Shown here in pieces: positions 57,834 through 64,000 of a stretch of DNA of 64,000 nt. The stretch covers positions 744,001 to 808,000 of the forward strand of contig OZ253584.1 of NCBI GenBank assembly GCA_965263165.1, in the 5' to 3' direction. Under the pieces are notes generated by a model. It saw only the letters and a program-made list of their open reading frames with translations, had not been told where the DNA came from and ran no database searches. Made by a program: the position numbers and the translations under genes. This DNA is from SAR202-VII-2 sp965263165 (lineage in GTDB: Bacteria > Chloroflexota > Dehalococcoidia > Lucifugimonadales > SAR202-VII-2). Position 1 is the first letter of the stretch. Each line of letters opens with the position of its first letter.

Positions 57834-57876
57834 GAGTCCACCTCCGGCTTCGCGAAAGCTGCGAGCGCCTTCGGTG

Positions 57877-58578
57877 TCATTGCGGGGGCGTCGGCAGGCC
57901 CGCCAGGGAGCGCGCCCGGCGCATGGTCTCCACCAAGTCGGCGTAGGTCAGCCTGCCCGTATTGGTGTTTCGAGGGCTGGGGTGGAAGCAACACAAGACC
58001 GGAGGAAGACCGTCCCCCAGATCGTAGACTTCGCCATGCTTGAAGGGCAGCCTCAGGCGCTTCTGGGCGGCCTGCGAGGCGTAGCGCAAGAACGCCTCGA
58101 AACCCACCCTCCCCAGGGCCACCGCCAGCCGGACCCGCGGGAGGAGCCCGAGCTCCCGGGCCAGAAAGGGCATGCAATTCGACAATTCATTGCCGTTTGG
58201 CCGGTCTTGAGGCGGTGCGCACCTCAGCGCGGCGGTGACGTAGAGGTCTTTCAGCGCCAGCCCGTCGGCCACGTGGTCTGAGGTCGGCTGAGAGGCAAAC
58301 CCCGTCTCGTAGAGCGCCGCCCAAAGAAACCGCCCGGAAGCGTCCCCGGTGAAGACCCGGCCGGTCCGGTTCGCGCCATGAGCGCCTGGAGCAAGCCCGA
58401 TAACGAGTACGCGGGCGTCGGGGTCGCCGAATCCTGGAACGCCCCGCGCCCAGTACGTCCAATCCCTGAAGGACGCCCGCTTCTTGACGGCAACGGCCTC
58501 TCTGTGCTCAACAAGCCGTGGACAGAGACGGCAAGCGGCTATCTCTTCAGCCAGCGTTGCTAGGGAGCGAGCGGACAT
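57877..58578 (-). CDS. Uracil-DNA glycosylase family 5 (UdgB)
   Basis: The product is 233 residues. CRLCPRLVEHR near 16 gives the first Fe-S cysteines. The motif GLAPGAHGANRTGRVFTGD near residue 64 is the hallmark of family 5 (UDGb): A in place of the family 1 Asp. CCFHPSPRNTNTGRLT near 200 is the second active-site motif. It removes uracil and other deaminated bases from DNA. ATG at 58578 was chosen as the family start; the frame continues further upstream without similarity and overlaps hairpins. It is convergent with the CMD gene. Confidence 0.9.
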   Translation of the reverse strand: MSARSLATLAEEIAACRLCPRLVEHREAVAVKKRASFRDWTYWARGVPGFGDPDARVLVIGLAPGAHGANRTGRVFTGDASGRFLWAALYETGFASQPTSDHVADGLALKDLYVTAALRCAPPQDRPNGNELSNCMPFLARELGLLPRVRLAVALGRVGFEAFLRYASQAAQKRLRLPFKHGEVYDLGDGLPPVLCCFHPSPRNTNTGRLTYADLVETMRRARSLAGLPTPPQ

Positions 58579-58667
58579 GACCGGCCTGAAGCGCTCAGGG
58601 CAACGCGTGAAGCGGCGAATCCTTCCGAAGCCTGCTCGTAGCTGTTGGGAGCTATGGGAATCGCAAA

Positions 58668-58730
58668 CCGGCCCAGTGTCTGGGCCGGAAGGGAGTTCGT
58701 TGCAGGCAGGGCCGTGAACCAGCCCTGCCT
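58668..58730. other. Two hairpins between udg and pnp
   Basis: CCGGCCCAG-tgt-CTGGGCCGG (58668-58688) and AGGCAGGGC-N9-GCCCTGCCT (58704-58730) are each perfect 9 bp stems. With the terminator at 58746 they make a row of three hairpins behind pnp on the minus strand. Confidence 0.6.
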
Positions 58731-58745
58731 GGGCCATTGAAACAG

Positions 58746-58782
58746 CCCCCAAAGTGGCCTCTTCCAGAGGCCACTTTGGGGG
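58746..58782 (-). terminator. Strong terminator after pnp
   Basis: CCCCCAAAGTGGCCTCT and AGAGGCCACTTTGGGGG form a perfect 17 bp stem with a 3 nt loop, 10 bp after the pnp stop in the minus direction, followed by CTGTTT. It is the likely end of the rpsO-pnp transcript. Confidence 0.85.
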
Positions 58783-58791
58783 AGCTTAAAG

Positions 58792-61077
58792 TTATCTGTC
58801 CCTGCGCTCATAGCCGCCGGGGCCGGAGCGCCGCGGCGGTCCTCTCCGATCGTCGTAGGGAGGCCTGCCGCGGTCTCTGTCGTAGCCGCGGTCGTTGGGG
58901 GGCGGCCCGTCGCCGTCGCCATCGCCTCTGCTGGCGACCTGCTCGCGCAGAGCTGCCAGCTTCTCGGTCAGCCCGTCCTGCACAACGACCTCTGAGCGCA
59001 GCAGCGCCCGTCGGGAGAGGTTGACCCGGCCCATAGCGTCGACCTCGATGACCTTGACCATGAGCTCGTCGCCCACTTCCATTGCATCCTCCACGCTCGG
59101 TACGTGGAAGTCGGCAATCTCGCTGATGCGGACGAGGCCCTCGCGGCCTGGCAGGACTTCCACAAATGCCCCGAAGGACATGATCCGCTGGACCTTGCCG
59201 CTGTAGATCTGCCCGACTTCGAGCTCGCGGGTCATACCCTGGATCGCCTCCAGCGCCCGCTGAGCGCCATCCTCGTTGATGGCCCCGATGGTCACCGTCC
59301 CGTCATTTGCGACGTCGATATCTGTGCCCGTCGATTCGCTCAGGCCTCTGATTGTCTTGCCGCCGGGGCCGATCAGGGCGCCGATCTTCTCCACCGGGAT
59401 CTTGATGCGGTACATACGAGGTGCGTAAGCGCTGAGCTGCGCCCTGGGCTCGGGAATGACTTCCTTCACCTTGTCCAAGATGAATAGCCGGGCCTCCAGC
59501 GCTTGGTCCAAGGTCTCGTCAACGATTTGCAGGCTGATGCCCTTGAGCTTGATGTCCATCTGAATGGCCGTGATCCCCACACCGGTCCCGGCCACCTTGA
59601 AGTCCATCTCGCCCAGATGGTCTTCGATACCCTGAATGTCGGTGAGGACGCCGTAATTCCCCTCCCCATCCACCACCAATCCCATGGCTATGCCGGTGAC
59701 CGGCGCCTTTATGGGCACGCCGGCGCCCATCAGGGCCAGCGTGCTTGCGCAGGTGCTGGCCATGGACGTGGAGCCGTTGGAGCTGACAACCTCAGAGACC
59801 AGCCGAATGGTGTAGGGAAATTCTTCTTCGTCGGGTATGACCGGCCCCAGGGCCCGCTCCGCCAGTGCGCCGTGCCCGACCTCTCTGCGCCCGGTGAACA
59901 TACGCCCAACCTCACCCACCGAGAAGGGCGGGAAGTTGTAGTGATGGATGTACCGCTTGGTCTCCTCCGGGTTGATGCTGTCCAGGCGCTGCTTCATGCT
60001 CAGGGAGCCCAGCGTGGCAATGGTCACAACCTGGGTCTGGCCTCTCTTGAACATCCCCGATCCATGGACCCTGGGAATGATGTCCATCTCGATTGAGATA
60101 GGGCGAACGTCTCGCCTGTTGCGCCCGTCAGGCCGGACGTTTTCCGCAATGACCTTGCGGGCTATACGCTTCTTGGTGAACTGGTCGAAGGCGTTGCCGA
60201 CGGCAGCGGGATTGTGGTCCTCTCCGAAGTGTTGCCGGACCTCCTCCGTGAGCGCGTCCAGCGCTTCGTTCTGCTCCGCCTTCTCCTGATTCGTGAAGAT
60301 GGCGGAGTCCAAGCGGTCCCCAACAACCCTTGCAACCTCTTCGATCATTTCCGGGGTGGGAGTTGTGGAGGACGCGAAGGTCATTGTAGGTTTGCCCACC
60401 GCGTCAACCATCTCGTGCTGCATGCGCACGATTTCTTGGTTGACCTCGTGGCCCCGGCGGATGGCCTCCTTGGCCAAGCCCTCCGGAATCTCGGTGGCCC
60501 CCGCCTCCAGCATCATGATGGCGTCGGCTGTGCTGACGACGACCAAGTCCAGGGCGCTGCGCGCTCGCTGGGCAAACGTCGGGTTGATCACAAAGTCGCC
60601 GTCGATGTGCCCCACGCGAGTGGCCCCGATGGGACCCTCGAAGGGCATCTCTGAGATCGAAAGGGCCGCCGAAGCGCCAATGATGCCGAGGATGTCGGGG
60701 TCGTTTTCCTGGTCCGCAGAGAAGACCGTAATGACCACCTGGACCTCATGGTGAAAGCTCTTCGGAAACAGCGGGCGGACGGGCCTGTCCGTCAGACGGG
60801 CTGACAGGATAGCCTCTTCAGGCGGCCTGCCCTCCCGGCGGAAGAAACTTCCCGGGATCCGGCCGGCAGCGTACAGGCGCTGCTCGAACTCAACGGTCAG
60901 CGGGAGAAAGTCGATGCCCTCGCGGGGGCGCTTGGACGCGCAGGCGGTAACCAGCGCCATGGTGTCGCCGTAGCGGACGGTAACGGCACCGTTGGCCTGA
61001 CCCGCCAGCCGGCCCACCTCCAGCGCGAGATCGCGTCCGGCGATGTTCCTCGTGAATTGTTGTACAGCAACAGCCAT
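58792..61077 (-). CDS. pnp: Polyribonucleotide nucleotidyltransferase PNPase
   Basis: PNPase degrades RNA 3' to 5' by phosphorolysis. The 761 residues hold two RNase PH domains (the second with VSEVVSSNGSTSMASTCAST near 430), the helical insert, a KH domain (IGALIGPGGKTIRGLSE near 562) and an S1 domain (IYSGKVQRIMSFGAFVEVLP near 625). The C-terminus is a disordered Arg-Gly-Asp-rich tail of about 50 residues (GYDRDRGRPPYDDRRGPP), longer than usual. AAGGAG lies ten bases before ATG 61077. It follows rpsO on the same strand, the classical order, with a hairpin between. Confidence 0.97.
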   Translation of the reverse strand: MAVAVQQFTRNIAGRDLALEVGRLAGQANGAVTVRYGDTMALVTACASKRPREGIDFLPLTVEFEQRLYAAGRIPGSFFRREGRPPEEAILSARLTDRPVRPLFPKSFHHEVQVVITVFSADQENDPDILGIIGASAALSISEMPFEGPIGATRVGHIDGDFVINPTFAQRARSALDLVVVSTADAIMMLEAGATEIPEGLAKEAIRRGHEVNQEIVRMQHEMVDAVGKPTMTFASSTTPTPEMIEEVARVVGDRLDSAIFTNQEKAEQNEALDALTEEVRQHFGEDHNPAAVGNAFDQFTKKRIARKVIAENVRPDGRNRRDVRPISIEMDIIPRVHGSGMFKRGQTQVVTIATLGSLSMKQRLDSINPEETKRYIHHYNFPPFSVGEVGRMFTGRREVGHGALAERALGPVIPDEEEFPYTIRLVSEVVSSNGSTSMASTCASTLALMGAGVPIKAPVTGIAMGLVVDGEGNYGVLTDIQGIEDHLGEMDFKVAGTGVGITAIQMDIKLKGISLQIVDETLDQALEARLFILDKVKEVIPEPRAQLSAYAPRMYRIKIPVEKIGALIGPGGKTIRGLSESTGTDIDVANDGTVTIGAINEDGAQRALEAIQGMTRELEVGQIYSGKVQRIMSFGAFVEVLPGREGLVRISEIADFHVPSVEDAMEVGDELMVKVIEVDAMGRVNLSRRALLRSEVVVQDGLTEKLAALREQVASRGDGDGDGPPPNDRGYDRDRGRPPYDDRRGPPRRSGPGGYERRDR

Positions 61078-61114
61078 AGCAGTGTGCTCCTTTTCCGCAC
61101 ACCCCTTACAAAGC

Positions 61115-61142
61115 GATAGCACCCTGTGGGCAGGGTGCTATC
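61115..61142 (-). promoter_or_regulatory. rpsO-pnp intercistronic hairpin
   Basis: GATAGCACCCTG and CAGGGTGCTATC form a perfect 12 bp stem with a 4 nt loop. It overlaps the stop codon of rpsO. In enterobacteria the same junction has a terminator and an RNase III site; this hairpin may play either role. No T-run follows it. Confidence 0.65.
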
Positions 61143-61401
61143 TGCGCAGACCGAGTCGCTGAATAAGGGAGGTGTACCGAGTGACGTCTTGATTGGCGAG
61201 GTATCTGAGGAGCCTCCGGCGCTGCCCCACGAGCTTCAGCAGTCCTCTGCGACTGCTGTGGTCGTGCTTGTGAGTCCGGAGGTGATCGGTAAGCTCGTTG
61301 ATGCGCCGAGTGATCAGCGCTACCTGTACTTCCGTTGATCCCGTGTCAGTCTGATGGGCCTGATAGTCTTGGACGACAGCCGTTCTTTGATCCTTGTCCA
61401 A
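61138..61401 (-). CDS. rpsO: 30S ribosomal protein S15
   Basis: The product is 87 residues, full length. DTGSTEVQVALITRRINELT near residue 19 and the RNA-binding HKHDHSSRRGLLKLVGQRRR near 45 are diagnostic. It ends in LIQRLGLRR. S15 binds 16S rRNA helix 22 and nucleates the platform. It is transcribed from the promoter at 61448-61476 and precedes pnp. Confidence 0.97.
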   Translation of the reverse strand: MDKDQRTAVVQDYQAHQTDTGSTEVQVALITRRINELTDHLRTHKHDHSSRRGLLKLVGQRRRLLRYLANQDVTRYTSLIQRLGLRR

Positions 61402-61447
61402 ACCTCCCCCCTCGCGTATCTCGCTTCGCTCTTTGTTCTTTCAGCCG

Positions 61448-61476
61448 AGTATAGCACAGGCCGCGGAGGGTGCCAA
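61448..61476 (-). promoter_or_regulatory. Promoter of rpsO-pnp
   Basis: On the minus strand TTGGCA (61476-61471), 17 bp, TATACT (61453-61448), with TGTGC in front of the -10. This is nearly consensus and extended. The start would be near 61441, about 40 bp before the rpsO ATG. Confidence 0.8.
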
Positions 61477-61540
61477 GGTTGAGCCGCCCCTGGACGCCTT
61501 CCGGTTGGAGGGAACCCCCTTCTCACGAAGCAAGTAGCTA

Positions 61541-61566
61541 TAGACAGCCCCCCCAGGGGGGTCTAT
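61541..61566. other. Hairpin upstream of rpsO and dcd
   Basis: TAGAC-agCCCCCC-CC-a-GGGGGG-GTCTA gives a compact stem in the 320 bp between the divergent rpsO promoter and dcd. No T-run is present on either strand. Function unknown. Confidence 0.35.
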
Positions 61567-61721
61567 CCTTGGCGCGCCATCTAGGGCGAAACGGGATGGC
61601 TCGCCCCCTGTCCCTCCAAGACGATCTCCCCTGGCGCCGCCTGCCGATGATGCCGGGCGCCGGAGGAAGCGATGGGAGCCGGGCGCAGCATCGGCCGAGC
61701 CATTCTTCAGTTCACAGTGCC

Positions 61722-62960
61722 ATGACGAATACCGCGGCAGAAACGAAGGGAAGGCCCATCAGCCGCCCCAAGAGTGACTGGTTGCCCCCCGCTTCAGGAG
61801 TGCTCCCGGATAGCCACCTGCGAGAGGCTGTCCGCCAGGGATGGGTTGACGCCCCCGATGGCCGCGTTCTCCAGAACGTACAGCCTGCCAGCATCGACCT
61901 CAGGCTGGGCGCCGTCGCCTATAGGCTCCGCAGCAGCTTCCTCCCGCGCAACAGGACTGTGGACAGAGCGCTGCGCGACTACCAACTCGGCCCTGCGATT
62001 CCGCTGGTCGGCGGCGCCGTGCTGGAGAAGGACCGTCCGTACCTCATCCCGCTCATAGAGCGCCTGCGGCTCCCGCCCGAAGTCATGGCAAGAGCCAACC
62101 CGAAGAGCTCCACCGGACGGCTGGACATCTTCACGCGCATTGTCGTGGACAACGGCTCGGGATTTGACGAGATCCCTGCTGGGTATACTGGCCCGCTGTA
62201 TCTCGAGGTGGTTTCCCGATCGTTTACGATTCAGGTCGCCGAGCAGCTTTCCCTGAATCAGATCAGGCTTGTCCATGGAAAGAGCGCCGGTGTATCCGAC
62301 GAAGACCTCAAGCGCCAACACGCACGGTCGCCCCTGCTGTACACGTACGAGATTGGCGGCAGGAACCCTCGTCCTCTGGAAGCCCTGCCGGTATCGGATG
62401 GCCTGTTCCTAACCATCGACCTGTCCGGTGACGCGGAGAAAATCGTGGGCTACCGGGCGAAGAAGAACAGCCAGCTCCTGGATCTTTCCCAAATTGCACA
62501 CTACCAAACACAGGAGTTCTGGGACCCGGTGGCCTCCGACGGCGCCAATCGCCTCATCCTGGAGCCGGAGGAGTTCTATCTGCTGGTGTCCTCGGAAGGC
62601 GTTGCGGTCCCGCCAACGTGGGCTGGCGAGATGATGGCCTTCGACCCAACGAGCGGCGAGCTCAGGACGCATTACGCCGGTTTCTTTGATCCCGGGTTTG
62701 GGTTCGCGCCGGCGGATGGCGTCTTGGGAAGCAGGGCGGTGCTGGAGGTCCGCGCGCATGACGTGCCCTTCGCGTTGGAGCACAAACAGAAGATCGCCCG
62801 GCTGAGGTTCGAGAACCTGGTGAAGCAGCCTGACAAGCTGTACGGGTTCGATATTGGATCGTCCTATCAGAACCAGCGTCTGCGGGTAAGCAAACACTTC
62901 AGAGAATCGGCGCCCAAGCCCTCCCGTCAGGGGTCGTCCTTGCAAGACCCCCTGCTCTAG
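61722..62960 (+). CDS. dcd: Two-domain 2'-deoxycytidine 5'-triphosphate deaminase
   Basis: The product is 412 residues. The first DCD domain shows PASIDLRLGAVAYRLRS near 55 and NPKSSTGRLDIFTRIVVDNG near 125, then YTGPLYLEVVSRSF. The second domain, from about residue 270, has RLILEPEEFYLLVSSEGV, MMAFDPTSGELRTHYAGFFD and KQKIARLRFENLVKQPD. This tandem layout is the long deaminase found in alpha-proteobacteria and some other phyla; single-domain Dcd is half as long. It would deaminate dCTP to dUTP for dTMP synthesis. ATG 61722 has no strong ribosome site; the frame extends upstream to 61470 without similarity. Confidence 0.85.
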   Translation: MTNTAAETKGRPISRPKSDWLPPASGVLPDSHLREAVRQGWVDAPDGRVLQNVQPASIDLRLGAVAYRLRSSFLPRNRTVDRALRDYQLGPAIPLVGGAVLEKDRPYLIPLIERLRLPPEVMARANPKSSTGRLDIFTRIVVDNGSGFDEIPAGYTGPLYLEVVSRSFTIQVAEQLSLNQIRLVHGKSAGVSDEDLKRQHARSPLLYTYEIGGRNPRPLEALPVSDGLFLTIDLSGDAEKIVGYRAKKNSQLLDLSQIAHYQTQEFWDPVASDGANRLILEPEEFYLLVSSEGVAVPPTWAGEMMAFDPTSGELRTHYAGFFDPGFGFAPADGVLGSRAVLEVRAHDVPFALEHKQKIARLRFENLVKQPDKLYGFDIGSSYQNQRLRVSKHFRESAPKPSRQGSSLQDPLL

Positions 62961-63020
62961 GGAATCCCTGAACAAGCCGGCCCCCTGTATACCGTCGCCT
63001 CACTGGATTACAGTGTAGAC

Positions 63021-64000
63021 ATGGCGGGAACCGGAACGAAGCTAACGGCAGCCGTTGAAGAATACCTCGCCGACCTGCGCTGCATACGGGCGTCCGGCGG
63101 CGCAACCGGCGAGCTTTCCTACTACCCGCCGCTGTCCAACCTGTTGAACGCGGTTGGCGGCGCCCTGCGGCCCAAGGTCTTCTGCATCAGCGAGCTGGCG
63201 CACCAAGGCGCGGGCCACCCCGACTTCGGCCTGTACGCCGCCAAGCAGGTCCAGAAGGGCAAGCCGCAGGAGGGACAGCTTCCCGAGTGCGGCGTGGTGG
63301 AAGTGAAGTCCGCCGGAGACGACGCCTGGCTCACCGCCGACAGCGAGCAGGTCAGCAAATACTGGAATAAGTACCGGCTCGTGTTGGTCACCAACACCCG
63401 CGACTTCGTGCTGCTTGGCGAAGACGCAGCGGGCAAGCCGGTGAAGCTGGAAACGTTCCGGCTGGCGGAGTCCGCCGCCGCTTTCGAGTCCAAGCTGCAA
63501 ACGCCCCGCCCCTTTGCAAACGAAGTTGGCGCCGGTCTGGGAGAATACCTCTGCCGCGCCCTCTCCCATCGGGCGACCCTCGTTGAGCCAAAGGACCTGG
63601 CGTGGCTGCTGGCCTCCTACGCCCGCGACGGCCTGGCCCGCGTGGAGGCGGCCGGCGACGCGCCATCGCTCCATGCCGTTCGCTCCGCCCTTGAGGAGGC
63701 GCTGGGTGTGCGCTTCGAAGGAGAGCGCGGCGCGGCCTTCTTCCGCTCTACCCTGGTACAGACGCTCTTCTACGGCATCTTCTCCGCTTGGGTATTGTGG
63801 GCGCGCCAGACGCCGCCCCCGACTGGCCGGTTCAACTGGCATGAGGCGGTCTGGCACCTGCGCGCGCCGGTCCTGCAAGCGTTGTTCCAGCAGGTATCGG
63901 CCCCCAGCCGGTTGCAGCCGCTGGGACTGGTTGAGGTGCTGGACTGGACGGCGGCGGCGCTGGACCGCGTGGACCGCTCCGCCTTCTTCGACCGCTTCAG
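63021..64000 (+). CDS. Large restriction-modification enzyme, N-terminal part (cut by window end)
   Basis: A frame open from ATG 63021 to the window end gives 326 residues. It starts AGTGTKLTAAVEEYLADLRC, then GELSYYPPLSNLLNAVGGAL near 30. A PD-(D/E)xK nuclease core is visible: HPDFGLYA near 66 and CGVVEVKS near 90, followed by RLVLVTNTRDFVLLGED. This arrangement begins type IIG/type I-like single-chain enzymes in which a methyltransferase domain follows. The promoter is not obvious; the gene begins 60 bp after dcd. The C-terminal half lies outside the window. Confidence 0.75.
   Translation, partial: MAGTGTKLTAAVEEYLADLRCIRASGGATGELSYYPPLSNLLNAVGGALRPKVFCISELAHQGAGHPDFGLYAAKQVQKGKPQEGQLPECGVVEVKSAGDDAWLTADSEQVSKYWNKYRLVLVTNTRDFVLLGEDAAGKPVKLETFRLAESAAAFESKLQTPRPFANEVGAGLGEYLCRALSHRATLVEPKDLAWLLASYARDGLARVEAAGDAPSLHAVRSALEEALGVRFEGERGAAFFRSTLVQTLFYGIFSAWVLWARQTPPPTGRFNWHEAVWHLRAPVLQALFQQVSAPSRLQPLGLVEVLDWTAAALDRVDRSAFFDRF

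Overview
The window looks like chromosomal DNA of an uncultured, GC-rich bacterium, most likely a Chloroflexota member near Dehalococcoidia/SAR202. This is inferred from gene content and order (dgt-dnaG-rpoD, a TIGR01906-type membrane protein, a two-domain dCTP deaminase) and was not tested by phylogeny. Coding density is high. Genes start at ATG, GTG or TTG, usually behind GGAGG-type ribosome sites. Several promoters have an extended -10 of the form TGTGCTATA(A/C)T.

Region by region. 1-9.6 kb: 3' part of secA, two uncharacterised genes, mazG, a DUF1461-like membrane protein, a stand-alone phosphatase-like protein, a CNNM/CorC-type transporter, a histidine phosphatase and tilS. 9.7-14.7 kb: purF and purH behind a near-consensus promoter, a family 2 glycosyltransferase and a nicotinate phosphoribosyltransferase. 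14.7-16.5 kb: a small Tat-signal protein and an IS5-family element that sits in the loop of a dispersed palindromic repeat. 16.5-22.3 kb: an AlkA-like glycosylase, dgt, dnaG and rpoD with a strong terminator. 22.4-30.8 kb: EamA permease, plsC, cmk, a small membrane protein, an O-antigen-ligase-like protein with TPR tail, glmS and a TolB-like beta-propeller lipoprotein candidate.

30.8-32.3 kb is a decay zone. It holds GC-rich hairpin repeats, truncated gene remnants (metalloprotease tail, FitA-type antitoxin start, zinc-finger protein) and a strong promoter in front of a possible structured RNA. A second copy of the same module (repeat units, promoter, RNA candidate, short tandem repeats) lies at 55.1-55.9 kb.

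32.4-47.7 kb is housekeeping: PAP2 phosphatase, cvpA, HNH protein, aldo/keto reductase, dut-like gene, coaBC, coaX, tRNA-Gly(TCC), fhs, an ABC-2 exporter pair, purA, dapA, asd, dapB and a zinc alcohol dehydrogenase. 48-51.5 kb: a small membrane protein, a peroxiredoxin whose catalytic residue is an in-frame TGA (a selenocysteine candidate with a SECIS-like hairpin), and a thiamine-diphosphate enzyme. 51.6-54.9 kb: an IS1182-family element and a DNA methyltransferase fused to a nuclease-like domain, with an AT-rich central segment. 56.1-64 kb: an isopropylmalate/tartrate dehydrogenase and a CMD-family protein that diverge from a perfect inverted-repeat promoter, a family 5 uracil-DNA glycosylase, the rpsO-pnp operon, a two-domain dCTP deaminase, and the start of a large restriction-modification enzyme cut by the window edge.

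Functionally the core supplies purine synthesis (purF, purH, purA, fhs), lysine/diaminopimelate (asd, dapA, dapB), coenzyme A (coaBC, coaX), nucleotide-pool cleaning (mazG, dgt, dut, dcd) and base repair (alkA-like, udg). The most unusual signals are the TGA-containing peroxiredoxin, the duplicated repeat/RNA module, the symmetric divergent promoter and the mosaic methyltransferase.
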